From positions 62,001-126,000 of the forward strand of contig JANSXA010000004.1 of NCBI GenBank assembly GCA_024743175.1: a stretch of 64,000 bases of DNA. The letters run 5' to 3'. Positions within the stretch are counted from its first letter, which is position 1, and the number at the start of each line of letters is the position of its first letter. The DNA comes from Pseudomonadaceae bacterium (GTDB lineage Bacteria; Pseudomonadota; Gammaproteobacteria; Pseudomonadales; Azotimanducaceae). The position numbers and the translations under genes are program-made. Of the stretch, positions 24,490-33,214 are shown in pieces. The notes under the pieces are model-generated. The model did not search any database. It was not told the origin of the DNA and saw only the letters and a program-made list of their open reading frames with translations.

Positions 24490-26096
24490 GTTTGCCCGGG
24501 CACGCCCGTTTCAAGGCTGGGTATTTTCAAATACTCGCGGAGAAAAGATTCATAGTCGAGTTCATCCGCAGCTTCAATTTTTTCTTGAGCGGTGATGGAA
24601 TCTGCCACGCTGAGTTCAAAAAAAGCCTTTTCCTGAGCGCTGAGAGGGCGTTCGCTAAAATACGCTTGCTGCTCAAGTGCCTGGTTCATACTGAAACGGA
24701 AAAACGGGATGTTCTGCTCGCGCATGGTTGCCAGAACCTGGGCTGAAGGGGTCAAATCCGGATCTCTCAGCCGCTCACGTTGCTGGCTGAGCGAGCGCAC
24801 ATAGCGGTTATCGGTCACATTCTGGTCGAGTAAATGGGCCAGAGGTGCACATTGATCGAGCAGATGCTCACCCCATTGGGCAAGGTTGAGCTCCGCGCCA
24901 TCGGCAGCTTGCAGTTTCAGGCCGGGGTCGCGCCCTTGCTCTACAACCGCCTGCTGGTTTGCACCCACCCGTTCAAATTCTGCCGGGCTGTCCGGTGCGC
25001 TGGGCGACAGCAGACACAGCAGCAGAAACGTGTCGATAAAATTCATCTGCGTATCGTCAATACCAACAGGTAAAAACGGGTTCAGGTCGAGACAGCGTAC
25101 CTCTACGTATTCAACGCCACGCTCACGCAATGCGGTAACAGGTCGCTCACCGCTGTAAACCCGGCGTTTAGGTCGGATAGTGCCGTAAAACTCATTTTCT
25201 ATCTGTAACACCGACGCATTGAGTTGCTGGTATTCACCGTTTTTGATAATGCCTTTGCTGGCGTATTCGGGATAGTTCTGGGTCAGGGCTTCAACCATGG
25301 ATTCGGTATAGTCCTGCAGAGAGTTGTACGAAATGTGCAGCGTACTTTGCGCGCTGCTCTGGTAGCCCAGTGGTCCCATGCGCAAACTGGTGGCAAACGG
25401 CAGGTGTTGTGACCCCTCGTCAAAAGGTTGCAGTGTGTGTTGCATGTTGCGCGTAAAAGATCGGCATACTGCGGGCGAAGCCCCAAACAGGTAGATCAAC
25501 AACCAGGACCAGCGGCGGAAGTTGCGGATCAGGCCAAAATAGGCGGCGGTGCGCTCATCCTGCGAGGTCACGCCTAACGCCTGCCACAATTCATCGGGTA
25601 ATGAAAAATTGTAGTGGATGCCGGAAATGGTCTGCATCAGCCGCCCATAGCGCAAGCCCAGTCCGCGGCGATAGATGGTCTTGGTTCTGCCAATGTTTGA
25701 ACTGCCGTACTGGCCAACGGGGATGTCTTCATCAGCGCCAACAATACAGGGCATGCTGCTTGGCCATAACAACTCTTCGCCAAGCTCGCTGTAGACAAAA
25801 CGATGTACGTCAGTGAGCTCGCGCAGGCATTTCTGTGCGCTGTCATGGACTGTTGTTATCAATTCCAGCTGGGCTTCACTGAAGTCGGTTGTGATCGCTG
25901 GGTGGGTGAGCGGAGAGCCTAATGCTTTGGGGTGTGGGCGCGCGGAAAGAGAGCCATCAGGTACCACGCGAAGGCTTTCTTTTTCGACGCCACGCTGCAA
26001 TCCAGCCAGCACTTTCGGTTGAGTAACAAGCGCTTCAAAAAATTCGGCTGTGATTGTCCCGTGTGCCAGGCTCGCTTGTGTGTCAGCGTCAGCCAT
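24486..26096 (-). CDS. gshA: Glutamate-cysteine ligase (gamma-proteobacterial type)
   Basis: Makes gamma-glutamylcysteine, the first step of glutathione synthesis, from glutamate, cysteine and ATP. At 536 residues it is the usual length. Signature stretches include RGVEKESLRV (about 35-44), SEAQLELITTVH, ISGIHYNFSLP and VEVRCLDLNPF. Glutathione made here would supply the glutaredoxin and GST-like proteins in the window. Confidence 0.96.
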   Translation of the reverse strand: MADADTQASLAHGTITAEFFEALVTQPKVLAGLQRGVEKESLRVVPDGSLSARPHPKALGSPLTHPAITTDFSEAQLELITTVHDSAQKCLRELTDVHRFVYSELGEELLWPSSMPCIVGADEDIPVGQYGSSNIGRTKTIYRRGLGLRYGRLMQTISGIHYNFSLPDELWQALGVTSQDERTAAYFGLIRNFRRWSWLLIYLFGASPAVCRSFTRNMQHTLQPFDEGSQHLPFATSLRMGPLGYQSSAQSTLHISYNSLQDYTESMVEALTQNYPEYASKGIIKNGEYQQLNASVLQIENEFYGTIRPKRRVYSGERPVTALRERGVEYVEVRCLDLNPFLPVGIDDTQMNFIDTFLLLCLLSPSAPDSPAEFERVGANQQAVVEQGRDPGLKLQAADGAELNLAQWGEHLLDQCAPLAHLLDQNVTDNRYVRSLSQQRERLRDPDLTPSAQVLATMREQNIPFFRFSMNQALEQQAYFSERPLSAQEKAFFELSVADSITAQEKIEAADELDYESFLREYLKIPSLETGVPGQT

Positions 26097-26158
26097 CCCC
26101 TGCCCCGATGTGGTTGAGGGCGCCTAACTTATGGGCATCACCGGCGCGGGTCAACACC

Positions 26159-27718
26159 CTATAGCTTGGGTCCCGCGTCAACGATGGTCGGATCAACGTC
26201 GAATTTTTTAAAGTTTTCGACAAATTTGCTCACCAGGCTGGAGGCAGCCGCATCGTACGCTGCTGCATCTGACCACGCTTCACGTGGATTCAGCAGCGCG
26301 CTGTCGACGCCGTTGACGCTGACTGGTATATCCAGATTAAAACCGTCGATGTGAGTTGTTGCAGTGTTTTCCAGGCTGCCGTTCTGAATCGCAGCAATAA
26401 TTGCCCGGGTCACCGGAATTTTAAAGCGTGAGCCAACGCCGTAGCCGCCGCCGGTCCAACCGGTGTTTACCAGATAAACGCGTGATCCAAATTCTTCAAT
26501 GCGCTTGATTAACAGGTCTGCATACACACCCGCTGGACGAGGGAAGAACGGTGCGCCGAAGCAGGTGGAAAAAGTTGCTGAATAGGCTTCAGTAGAGCCA
26601 ATTTCAGTGGAGCCTACGGCTGCTGTATAACCGGACAGAAAGTGGTAAGCCGCGGCCTCTTTGCTCAATAGAGAGACAGGTGGCAGCACACCACTGACAT
26701 CGCAAGTCAGAAAAATAATGTTGTTAGGTTCACCCGCTCTGTTCTCCGGCACACTTTCCGCAATATTGGATCGTGGATAGCAGGCGCGGGTGTTCTCTGT
26801 GAGGCTTGAATCGGTGTAGTCCGGCTCACAGGTAACCGGGTCAATCACAACGTTTTCTACGATGGCGCCAAAACGTATCGCATCAAAAATAACCGGTTCG
26901 TTCTCACGTGACAGATCGATGCACTTTGCATAACACCCGCCTTCGAAATTGAATACCGTACCTTTGCCCCAGCCGTGCTCGTCATCACCGATGAGCAGCC
27001 TTGACGGGTCAGCAGACAGGGTGGTTTTACCAGTGCCGGATAAACCGAAAAACAAAGTGACATCGCGATTGCTGCCCATGTTTGCCGAGCAGTGCATTGG
27101 CAGCACATCTTTTTCCGGCAGCAGGAAGTTAAGCACGGAGAACATGGATTTCTTCATCTCGCCGGCGTAACGCATACCCGCAATAAGAACTTTGCGCTGG
27201 GCAAAGTTGATCATCACCGTGCCGTCGCTGTTGGTGCCGTCGCGCTCAGGCTCGCATTGAAAATTGGGCGCGTTAACTACCTGCCAGACAACTTTGTTGT
27301 GTGGGTTGAAGTGTTCAGGGTTAATGAACAGAGAGCGGCCGAACAGTGCATGCCAGGCATATTCTGTGGTGACTTCGATGGGCAGGTAGTGCTCTGGATC
27401 AGCGCCAACGTTGAGATGAGAAACGTAAGACTCGCGCTCCTGAAGATACAGATTCACCCGATCCCAGAGGCTGTCGAAGACCTTTGGTTCGATCGGCTGG
27501 TTAATGGGGCCCCAGTGGATGGATTCCGACGTAGACGGCTCATCAACAATGAAGCGATCTTTTGGAGAACGTCCTGTGCGATGACCGGTTTCTACTACCA
27601 GCGCACCATTGGCAGCAAAGTGCCCCTCACCGCGGAGCACGGCGTGTTCAGCTAAAGTAGCTGAACTCAGGTCGGTGTATGTGTCGGTTTTCACTGTGCT
27701 ATTCATGTCGACGGCCAT
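26159..27718 (-). CDS. pckA: Phosphoenolpyruvate carboxykinase (ATP)
   Basis: Converts oxaloacetate and ATP to phosphoenolpyruvate, ADP and CO2 in gluconeogenesis. 519 residues. The kinase P-loop is [13 protein letters not shown] (about 230-242), with the metal-binding GDDEHGWG and the substrate region TGRSPKDRF near the N-terminus. The C-terminal [14 protein letters not shown] fits the ATP-dependent class. It precedes the hslO-hslR-yrfG group in reverse order as in other gammaproteobacteria. Confidence 0.97.
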   Translation of the reverse strand: MAVDMNSTVKTDTYTDLSSATLAEHAVLRGEGHFAANGALVVETGHRTGRSPKDRFIVDEPSTSESIHWGPINQPIEPKVFDSLWDRVNLYLQERESYVSHLNVGADPEHYLPIEVTTEYAWHALFGRSLFINPEHFNPHNKVVWQVVNAPNFQCEPERDGTNSDGTVMINFAQRKVLIAGMRYAGEMKKSMFSVLNFLLPEKDVLPMHCSANMGSNRDVTLFFGLSGTGKTTLSADPSRLLIGDDEHGWGKGTVFNFEGGCYAKCIDLSRENEPVIFDAIRFGAIVENVVIDPVTCEPDYTDSSLTENTRACYPRSNIAESVPENRAGEPNNIIFLTCDVSGVLPPVSLLSKEAAAYHFLSGYTAAVGSTEIGSTEAYSATFSTCFGAPFFPRPAGVYADLLIKRIEEFGSRVYLVNTGWTGGGYGVGSRFKIPVTRAIIAAIQNGSLENTATTHIDGFNLDIPVSVNGVDSALLNPREAWSDAAAYDAAASSLVSKFVENFKKFDVDPTIVDAGPKL

Positions 27719-27845
27719 GGTGCTCTTTTAGTTTCACAAAATGGGTCGCGGATTATGCCAGACCTCGCCGCTACGAGGTAATCAAAAGTTTGCGCAACAT
27801 TGTAATGACTTTCGAGCAGGCGTCGAAAGCGGTCCCCAGACCGGG

Positions 27846-28779
27846 TCAGTGCAGCACATCTGGCGTTGGTGCTGGCGGATCGCTGTTGAGCAATGTGCCA
27901 ATATCAATGGCGTCGTACCGGTAGCGCGTGCCGCAGAATTCGCAATCCACGGTGATTTCACCCAGCTCAGCAAGCAGTGCCTCGATTTCATTGGCATCAA
28001 GGACGCGCAAAGTGCGGTCGCTTTTACTGCGCGAGCAGGTGCATCGATAACTCAGCGACCGAGGTGGATAAAGGCGGCAGGGATATTCAGCAAAGAGCCG
28101 ACGCAGCAGGGTTTCGGCTGGCAAATTGAGCAGCTCTTCATCGCTAACGGTGTTCGCCAGGGTGACAATGCTGTGCCAGGCTTCATCAGCATGATCCAGG
28201 TTGATCTCCGATGCCAGATCATCATCTGGCAGACGTTGCAGCAGCAGGCCTGTGACGCTGGTTGGGGTGCTGACCAGAAACAGACGCGAAGGCAGTTGCT
28301 CAGAATTGAGCATATAACCCTCCAGGTTGTCAGCCAGAGAGCCCTCCTGCAGTGCCACCAGCCCCTGATACGGGACCTGATCGGCATCTGCCGGGGGAAT
28401 CAGCGATAGGGCAAGCTGTCCGCCGCCGAGCCAGGCAGCTGCTGTCAGCAGGCGCGGATTGTGCAGAATCAATGTGCGCGATCCCGCGCAGAAACTGGCG
28501 CTCCCGGCACTCAGCCAGCGTGCGTATCAGTGCACCATCGCCGCCTTTTGATTGCAGAGCGATAGCGCCATCAAACTTGAGGTTGTCTGCAAACATCGCA
28601 ACCACAGCAAACATTTCGTTGAGCAGTTTTTTTATGGCAAGCGGATACTCGTTGACGGAGTGGGCGGCTTGCGTTGTCTGCGTCAGCCGCACCCATTGGC
28701 CGCGTACCGGATAGTTTTCGAAGGTAAAGCGATAAAGCTGGTCGTTTTCGCTGGTTTCAAGCGTATCAGAATCACTCAA
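27846..28779 (-). pseudogene. hslO: Hsp33 redox chaperone gene interrupted by a frameshift
   Basis: Hsp33 is a cytoplasmic chaperone switched on by oxidation of its zinc cysteines. The N-terminal part (from ATG 28779: YRFTFENYPVRGQWVRL through ECRERQFLRGIA) and the C-terminal part (LGGGQLALSL, SEQLPSRLFLV, CTCSRSK and CEFCG zinc ligands, ending at 27846) are both well conserved but lie in different frames. Moving from one to the other requires skipping one base, most naturally between about 28430 and 28475, for example at the AGCAGCTGCC stretch. So one base has been inserted, or the sequence has an error. Domains on both sides show no other decay. Confidence 0.85.
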
Positions 28780-28794
28780 GGAAAGGCTGCCTTT

Positions 28795-29208
28795 TTAGTC
28801 AGGGGTCTGGTCTGTATCGGTGAAGTGCTCACTGCGGTCTTTCAACTTGCGCAGGTCGCGGCGGTCTTTTTTACTGGGTCTGCCACTGGGTACCTGTAAC
28901 CCGGCACGCTCCATTTTACGACGAGAGCTCAAAATTTCGCGCTTTTCTATGCTTTCAGGCGTTTCTTCGTAGAGGGTTTGCGCAATTTGTGCAGAACCTC
29001 GTTGTTCTGCCAGGTCTTTGACCAGCACGGTCATCTCCACAGAGCCTTTGCGCACTTCGACGGTCTGGCCAATTCGAATTGTTTTTGCCGGTTTGCTGCG
29101 CTGTCCGTCAACGTGCACTTTGCCGCCTTCAACCGCCGCTTTTGCAAGTGAGCGGGTCTTAAAGAAACGAGCGGCCCAGAGCCAGCGGTCAATTCGTACG
29201 GGCGACAT
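28795..29208 (-). CDS. hslR: Ribosome-associated heat shock protein 15 (S4 domain)
   Basis: A 137-residue RNA-binding protein with an S4 domain at 3-60 (RIDRWLWAARFFKTRSLAKA, then GGKVHVDG and KPAKTIRIGQTV). Hsp15 rescues stalled 50S subunits carrying peptidyl-tRNA. The C-terminus is basic (SGRPSKKDRRDLRKL). The gene overlaps the 3' end of yrfG by 20 bases and leads into hslO by 15, all in one operon. Confidence 0.93.
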   Translation of the reverse strand: MSPVRIDRWLWAARFFKTRSLAKAAVEGGKVHVDGQRSKPAKTIRIGQTVEVRKGSVEMTVLVKDLAEQRGSAQIAQTLYEETPESIEKREILSSRRKMERAGLQVPSGRPSKKDRRDLRKLKDRSEHFTDTDQTPD

Positions 29209-29917
29209 TCAACGACGGGCAGATATCTGCAAAATGATCGAAGGTTGGAAAGCCGAGTTCAGTCCGGCTGGGTTGCAGCGAATCTGGAGTGGCAATGGCA
29301 TACACCGACCCAATGTTATTGCGCGCGGCGGCATTCAGCACGGGGACATTGTCGTCGACAAAAATGCAGCGCTCAGGATCGTAGGGATAATCGGCGAGCA
29401 TCGCTTGCCAGAATTCGTCCGCTTCTTTGGGGGCGTGGTAGTCCTGACTGGAAACAACCGCATCAACTTCAGCGCTGATCTGAATTTTCTGGTCTTTGAC
29501 TGCGATTGAACTGCGATGAGCGTTGGTGGCGATCACCGAGCGACAGTGGCTGGCTTTGAGCCAACGCAGGAAATCCAGTGCGCCAGGTCGATAAGCCAAC
29601 AGATCAACGGCCTGATGATGTTCAGCAATCAGGTCCACGCCTGTGAATGCACTCCAGTATTCAAAACTGTAGTACTCAATAGTGCCGTGAATTTCATGCA
29701 TATGGGCCTGCAGATCTGCTTTGGCGTCAGCCAGCGGCCTGCCGCTATGTCGCGCAAAAGCCTCGGGTACAAGTTCATTCCAGACCCGGTTGTCGTACTT
29801 AAGGTCCAGCAGCGTGCCATCCATATCGAGAAAGACACAATCAATATTATCCCAGTCCGGGATCTGCTCATGTGTGAGGCTGGGCGAGTGTTGGGGCATA
29901 CGACGGTTATTATTCAT
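29189..29917 (-). CDS. yrfG: HAD-family GMP/IMP nucleotidase (YrfG)
   Basis: A 242-residue haloacid-dehalogenase phosphatase. The nucleophile motif is FLDMDGTLLDLKYDN, motif II is VIATNAHRSS, and motif III/IV is CIFVDDNVPVLNAA, as in YrfG, which dephosphorylates purine nucleotides. Start is uncertain: ATG 29917 is used because the family begins shortly before the D-x-D motif, with ATG 29899 and in-frame codons further upstream as alternatives; none has a clear Shine-Dalgarno. Confidence 0.88.
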   Translation of the reverse strand: MNNNRRMPQHSPSLTHEQIPDWDNIDCVFLDMDGTLLDLKYDNRVWNELVPEAFARHSGRPLADAKADLQAHMHEIHGTIEYYSFEYWSAFTGVDLIAEHHQAVDLLAYRPGALDFLRWLKASHCRSVIATNAHRSSIAVKDQKIQISAEVDAVVSSQDYHAPKEADEFWQAMLADYPYDPERCIFVDDNVPVLNAAARNNIGSVYAIATPDSLQPSRTELGFPTFDHFADICPSLNVARTN

Positions 29918-30076
29918 GCGGGTGAACATCATATTACAAATGCCTGGCATAGCGCTGATAATGCAATCAAGGTTGGACAAGCGCCGTGCAGGACTTTTGT
30001 TACACTGCGCGGCGCGCTGGTGGCCCGAAGGCCGCTTTTGTTTTTTTGTTAAGTAAATCGTTAAGCGGAAACTGTT

Positions 30077-30913
30077 ATGGCTGAGCTACCCTTTGTTGTC
30101 CCCCAGGACGCCCTGATTTCTATTGTGGAAGATGCGGGCGCAGCGATTCTCGCGGTCTACGAAGGTGATTTTGAAGTACAGAATAAAGCGGATGAATCGC
30201 CTCTGACCCAGGCGGATCTGGCGGCACACAAAATTATTGTCGCCGGCCTGCAGGCTGCTACGCCCGAAGTGCCGATTATTTCCGAAGAGTCGGCACCCCC
30301 TGGCTTCGATGTGCGCAGTCAGTGGTCCACCTACTGGTTGGTTGACCCCCTGGATGGCACCAAAGAATTTGTTAATCGTAATGGCGAATTTACCGTCAAC
30401 ATTGCACTCATCCATAACGGCGAGGCGGTGTATGGCATTGTTGGCGTACCGGTGCAGCAGCGCGTTTACATGGGTGATGTGGCGGCAGGAAAGGCCTGGT
30501 GTTTAGAACACGGCCAGATGCGTGACATCGCCAGTCGCAAGATGCAAACCGGTCAATCTGAACTGGTGGTTGTAGCCAGTCGCAGCCACGGCGGCGAGCG
30601 CCTGGAAAACTACCTGGACGAACTGGCAAAAACTTTCAGTGCGCTTGCACGCCAGCCGGTAGGCAGCTCGTTGAAGCTCTGCACGCTGGCGGTTGGTGAT
30701 GCAGATTGTTATCCACGCCTGGGACCCACCAGCGAATGGGACATTGCTGCAGCGCATGCGGTCTTGCGCGCAGCGGGTGGTGAGGTTTATACGTTTGATG
30801 GTGAGGTGTTGGCATACAACACGAAGGAGAGCCTGCTGAACCCTGAGTTTGTCGCCGTTGCCGACTCAGGCTTTGACTGGTTTGCCGTGTTACCAGAACA
30901 GCCGTCGATGTGA
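30077..30913 (+). CDS. cysQ: 3'(2'),5'-bisphosphate nucleotidase
   Basis: Hydrolyses 3'-phosphoadenosine 5'-phosphate, the by-product of sulfate activation and sulfotransferases. 278 residues. Metal-binding motifs of the inositol-phosphatase superfamily are visible: ISEES near 73-77, WLVDPLDGTKEF (about 93-104) and TSEWDIAAAHAVL (about 217-229). It divergently neighbours yrfG. The sulfotransferase at 39143 would produce its substrate if it uses PAPS. Confidence 0.95.
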   Translation: MAELPFVVPQDALISIVEDAGAAILAVYEGDFEVQNKADESPLTQADLAAHKIIVAGLQAATPEVPIISEESAPPGFDVRSQWSTYWLVDPLDGTKEFVNRNGEFTVNIALIHNGEAVYGIVGVPVQQRVYMGDVAAGKAWCLEHGQMRDIASRKMQTGQSELVVVASRSHGGERLENYLDELAKTFSALARQPVGSSLKLCTLAVGDADCYPRLGPTSEWDIAAAHAVLRAAGGEVYTFDGEVLAYNTKESLLNPEFVAVADSGFDWFAVLPEQPSM

Positions 30914-31049
30914 TCCTGCGTAAGGGCTCAGAGCAGTCGCTCGAAACAGCAAGCTGTCGTTTTAATTTCAAAGGATGTTGGGTGGGGAAAGGTTTGGCCT
31001 CAACTAGCCGGACTGCACGCTGTGTAATCGCCCTGCCGAGGAAATAACA

Positions 31050-31065
31050 CTGTATAAGCATACAG
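31050..31065 (+). promoter_or_regulatory. LexA (SOS) box
   Basis: CTGTATAAGCATACAG fits the gammaproteobacterial LexA consensus CTGT-N8-ACAG exactly at both ends, and the inner bases (TATA, CATA) follow the AT-rich pattern. A -10-like TATAAG (31053-31058) lies within it, so LexA would block transcription. Orientation is set by the plus-strand ORF beginning 22 bases after the box; the minus strand leads only into antisense of cysQ. Confidence 0.7.
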
Positions 31066-31086
31066 CGCCGGCTAGTGAGGATTGCC

Positions 31087-31161
31087 ATGTTACAGAAAAA
31101 ATGGGCAAAAAAAAGCCTTCCACGGATCGGTCGGTCAAAGCCATTTAAATTCTCTTTTTAG
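31087..31161 (+). CDS. Possible 24-residue basic peptide downstream of LexA box
   Basis: ATG 31087 has AGTGAGGA ending six bases upstream, an acceptable ribosome-binding site. The peptide (MLQKKWAKKSLPRIGRSKP, then FKFSF) has seven Lys and three Arg. It lies 22 bases after the LexA box, the distance expected of a first ORF in an SOS transcript. It may be a real peptide or a leader ORF comparable to tisA upstream of tisB. No family recognised. Confidence 0.35.
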   Translation: MLQKKWAKKSLPRIGRSKPFKFSF

Positions 31162-31277
31162 TTCAATACGTTAGCCTGTTCGAATCCATAATATCTTCAT
31201 TATTGCGGCTTTCTGACTGTACGCCGGCTTACAAAAAACCCACATCTTAAAGCGCAAAAAATTTGCCTATACCCATT

Positions 31278-31391
31278 GAGCTTTGACACACTCAAAGCTC
31301 GCCTGAAAAAGGCGGCAATCAAAGATCGGTTGCAATAAGAGCTTCGATAGCTGTGTTGGAGGAGTCTTACGACTCTACTTCAAAACAGCTA
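31278..31391 (+). ncRNA. Candidate structured RNA: three consecutive hairpins
   Basis: Hairpin 1 is a perfect 9-base stem with loop CACAC (31278-31300). Hairpin 2 follows at once with a GAAAA loop (31301-31313). Hairpin 3 (31348-31391) has outer stem TAGCTGT/ACAGCTA, an inner mixed stem and closing stem GAGTC/GACTC around TTAC. This may be the 5' untranslated region of the 50-codon ORF or a separate RNA. No known riboswitch or sRNA was recognised. Confidence 0.4.
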
Positions 31392-31505
31392 AAGTCAGCT
31401 TTGCGTCGGGGAAACCTGAATAAAATCAATTAGATACAAGGATTTAAGCTAACACAAGCAAGCGCTGAGGCTCACGTTTTTAGGTGTCCGCTCTGGGAGA
31501 CGTAC

Positions 31506-31658
31506 GTGGACAAGTTAGACGACAGTGCTCTGCACGTGGAAACACAGGTGCCGTTGCACTCCAATGAATCCGTGGCGCGGGTAGTGGCTTTTGCTGGCCC
31601 TTATTTTTTCTGGGCTACAGTTTTTACCATCACGCTGGGAATTTTATGGCTGCGTTGA
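31506..31658 (+). CDS. Candidate 50-residue single-span membrane protein (SOS leader-controlled)
   Basis: GTG 31506 has GGGAGA seven bases upstream and opens a 50-codon frame. Residues 1-23 are polar (MDKLDDSALHVETQVPLHSN) and 24-49 form one hydrophobic segment ending WLR. Size, topology and a LexA box 440 bases upstream with a structured leader recall SOS-induced small membrane proteins such as TisB, DinQ or SidA, but there is no sequence match that I can see. Function is an open guess: toxin, division inhibitor or neither. Confidence 0.45.
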   Translation: MDKLDDSALHVETQVPLHSNESVARVVAFAGPYFFWATVFTITLGILWLR

Positions 31659-31677
31659 ACGATCTTCAGATCGCGTT
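31656..31677. terminator. Possible hairpin between convergent genes
   Basis: Arms GAACGATCT and AGATCGcGTTC (one bulge) around TC. It lies just at the end of the 50-codon ORF and just before the 3' end of the minus-strand gene. No T-run, so termination is a weak inference. Confidence 0.3.
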
Positions 31678-31680
31678 CAC

Positions 31681-32061
31681 TCAGGCGAATTCCCTGCGCA
31701 TTAACCACTTCAAAGCCTGGTCGTATTGGTCGAACAGCTCTGTTTTATCCATCGCACAGGACAGGTGGTACAAACCTGCAAGTTCAGGCTCCGATAAGCT
31801 GCCGTCGACGACGATAGCGATGCTTGAATGAACCCGGGGCCGATAGGTCGACAAGGTAAAATGGCGTAATGCCTCTTCTGCTGTTCGGTCGCGCTCGACC
31901 TGCACACCGCGCAAATCTACCAGCTGTGGCAGATAAGGGTCGAAGCCGGGATCGGCAAGGACTTGCTCACCGAGATTGACCAGGCTTGGCAGTTGAATCT
32001 CTGCTTCACCTTTGATGGTGACCAGACCGTCTTCCAGATTCATGTGATAGCCGCAGGGCAT
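31681..32061 (-). CDS. SpoIIAA/STAS-like domain protein
   Basis: A 126-residue protein resembling SpoIIAA-like (STAS fold) proteins: LEDGLVTIKGEAEI strand pair, DPYLPQLVDLRGV, a charged middle, and the C-terminal FDQYDQALKWL helix. Such proteins are small, single-domain and of unclear role in Proteobacteria. Start could be ATG 32061 or 32043. Upstream, the 160 bases to the divergent panE gene hold no obvious motif. Confidence 0.6.
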   Translation of the reverse strand: MPCGYHMNLEDGLVTIKGEAEIQLPSLVNLGEQVLADPGFDPYLPQLVDLRGVQVERDRTAEEALRHFTLSTYRPRVHSSIAIVVDGSLSEPELAGLYHLSCAMDKTELFDQYDQALKWLMRREFA

Positions 32062-32224
32062 GTAGGATCCATAAGCAAAATACTTCAGTAACTATAGTTC
32101 ACTCACAGTCGTTGAACTGTGCGCCTGCGCTCACCTTCCCTGTAGATTTTTTGCACCGGCATAGCAATCTATCCGACTGCTTGGAACAATGCTTTGAATT
32201 GATCAGAAGTAAGGTGGGCTTTTC

Positions 32225-33214
32225 ATGCGGTACGTGGTTTATGGCGCAGGCGGTATTGGTGGTGTTATCGGTGCGCGATTGTTTGCCAGCGGCGCAGAGA
32301 CCACGCTGATCGCGCGTGGTGAACATGGCCAGGTGTTGCGTAGCAACGGATTGCGCCTGGTGGCGCCGGAAGGCACTACCACTTTACCGATTCCTACGGT
32401 CGAGCATCCCAGCGCCTTGGCTTTTGATGATCAGACCGTGGTGATGCTTTGCATGAAATCTCAGCACACACTGCAGGCTCTGGAAGACCTCTCGCGCTGC
32501 GCGCCGCCTGGGATTCACGTATTGTGCATGCAGAATGGTGTTGCCAACGAATCGCTGGCGCTGCGTTTCTTCGCCAATGTATATGCCAGCGTTGTGGTGT
32601 TGCCCGCTTTGTTTCTGCAACCGGGAGAAGTGGTCACCCATGCAGATGGCGCCGGTGCTGTCCTGGACACCGGCTGTTTTCCTGATGGTACTGATGATGT
32701 AGCGCAGACCATCGTGGCAGACTTAACCGCGGCTGGCTTCAGTGCACGCTTGGATGCACAGGTGATGCGATGGAAATATGGCAAGCTGCGGGTCAATTTA
32801 TTGAATGTTTTGCAGGCAGGATTGACAGATTTCAAGGCATCGAAATCGATACAGAAACTGCTGCGCGATGAAGCTTCGGCCTGTTTCGCAGCAGCCGGCA
32901 TTGATTGTGCGAGCGGTAAAGAAATGGCGCAGCGGCGGGAAGGCGTCTTCAACATGGTGGACATCCCAGGATTCGAGCGCACTGCCGGGTCTTCATGGCA
33001 GAGCCTGGCGCGGGGTACGGGTGATATTGAAACTGAGTATCTCAACGGCGAAATCAGCTGGTTAGGCCGCCTGCATGGTGTTGCGACACCGGCCAACGAT
33101 GCCTGTGTCGAGATGGCGCGTGCGCTCGTTCGGCGTGGCGCAGGACCGGGCATATTTTCATCCGCTGAATTGATGGTGCAAATCGAAGCCGCGACCTCGG
33201 ATGCTGCTGTTTAG
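32225..33214 (+). CDS. panE: 2-dehydropantoate 2-reductase
   Basis: NADPH-dependent reduction of ketopantoate to pantoate in coenzyme A synthesis. 329 residues. The nucleotide motif GAGGIGGVIGARLFASG (about 7-23) opens the protein, CMQNGVANE (about 99-107) and KYGKLRVNLLNVL (about 182-194) follow, and EISWLGR near 276 with a catalytic Lys/Glu set fits ApbA/PanE. Paralogues of this family act on other 2-oxoacids, so the pathway is probable rather than certain. Confidence 0.85.
   Translation: MRYVVYGAGGIGGVIGARLFASGAETTLIARGEHGQVLRSNGLRLVAPEGTTTLPIPTVEHPSALAFDDQTVVMLCMKSQHTLQALEDLSRCAPPGIHVLCMQNGVANESLALRFFANVYASVVVLPALFLQPGEVVTHADGAGAVLDTGCFPDGTDDVAQTIVADLTAAGFSARLDAQVMRWKYGKLRVNLLNVLQAGLTDFKASKSIQKLLRDEASACFAAAGIDCASGKEMAQRREGVFNMVDIPGFERTAGSSWQSLARGTGDIETEYLNGEISWLGRLHGVATPANDACVEMARALVRRGAGPGIFSSAELMVQIEAATSDAAV

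Larger units (their letters stand above)
30914..31680. other. 767-base gene-poor stretch after cysQ with SOS box and structured leader
   Basis: No standard gene lies here. Reading plus strand: LexA box (31050), 24-codon ORF (31087), then an AT-rich stretch with hairpins at 31278-31300 (9-base perfect stem GAGCTTTGA/TCAAAGCTC), 31301-31313 (GCCT/AGGC), 31348-31391 (TAGCTGT/ACAGCTA with further pairing), and 31485-31512 (TGTCC/GGACA, the right arm touching the start codon at 31506), then a 50-codon ORF and a hairpin at 31656-31677. A long minus-strand frame (30636-31088) is the shadow of cysQ. Confidence 0.6.

Noticed and set aside
30636-31088. 150-codon minus-strand frame covering the cysQ end and LexA box
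   Set aside because: Overlaps the conserved CysQ C-terminus entirely; no conserved motif or ribosome site, and composition is shadow-like.
32515-33153. 212-codon minus-strand frame inside panE
   Set aside because: Antisense to conserved PanE regions, no motif.
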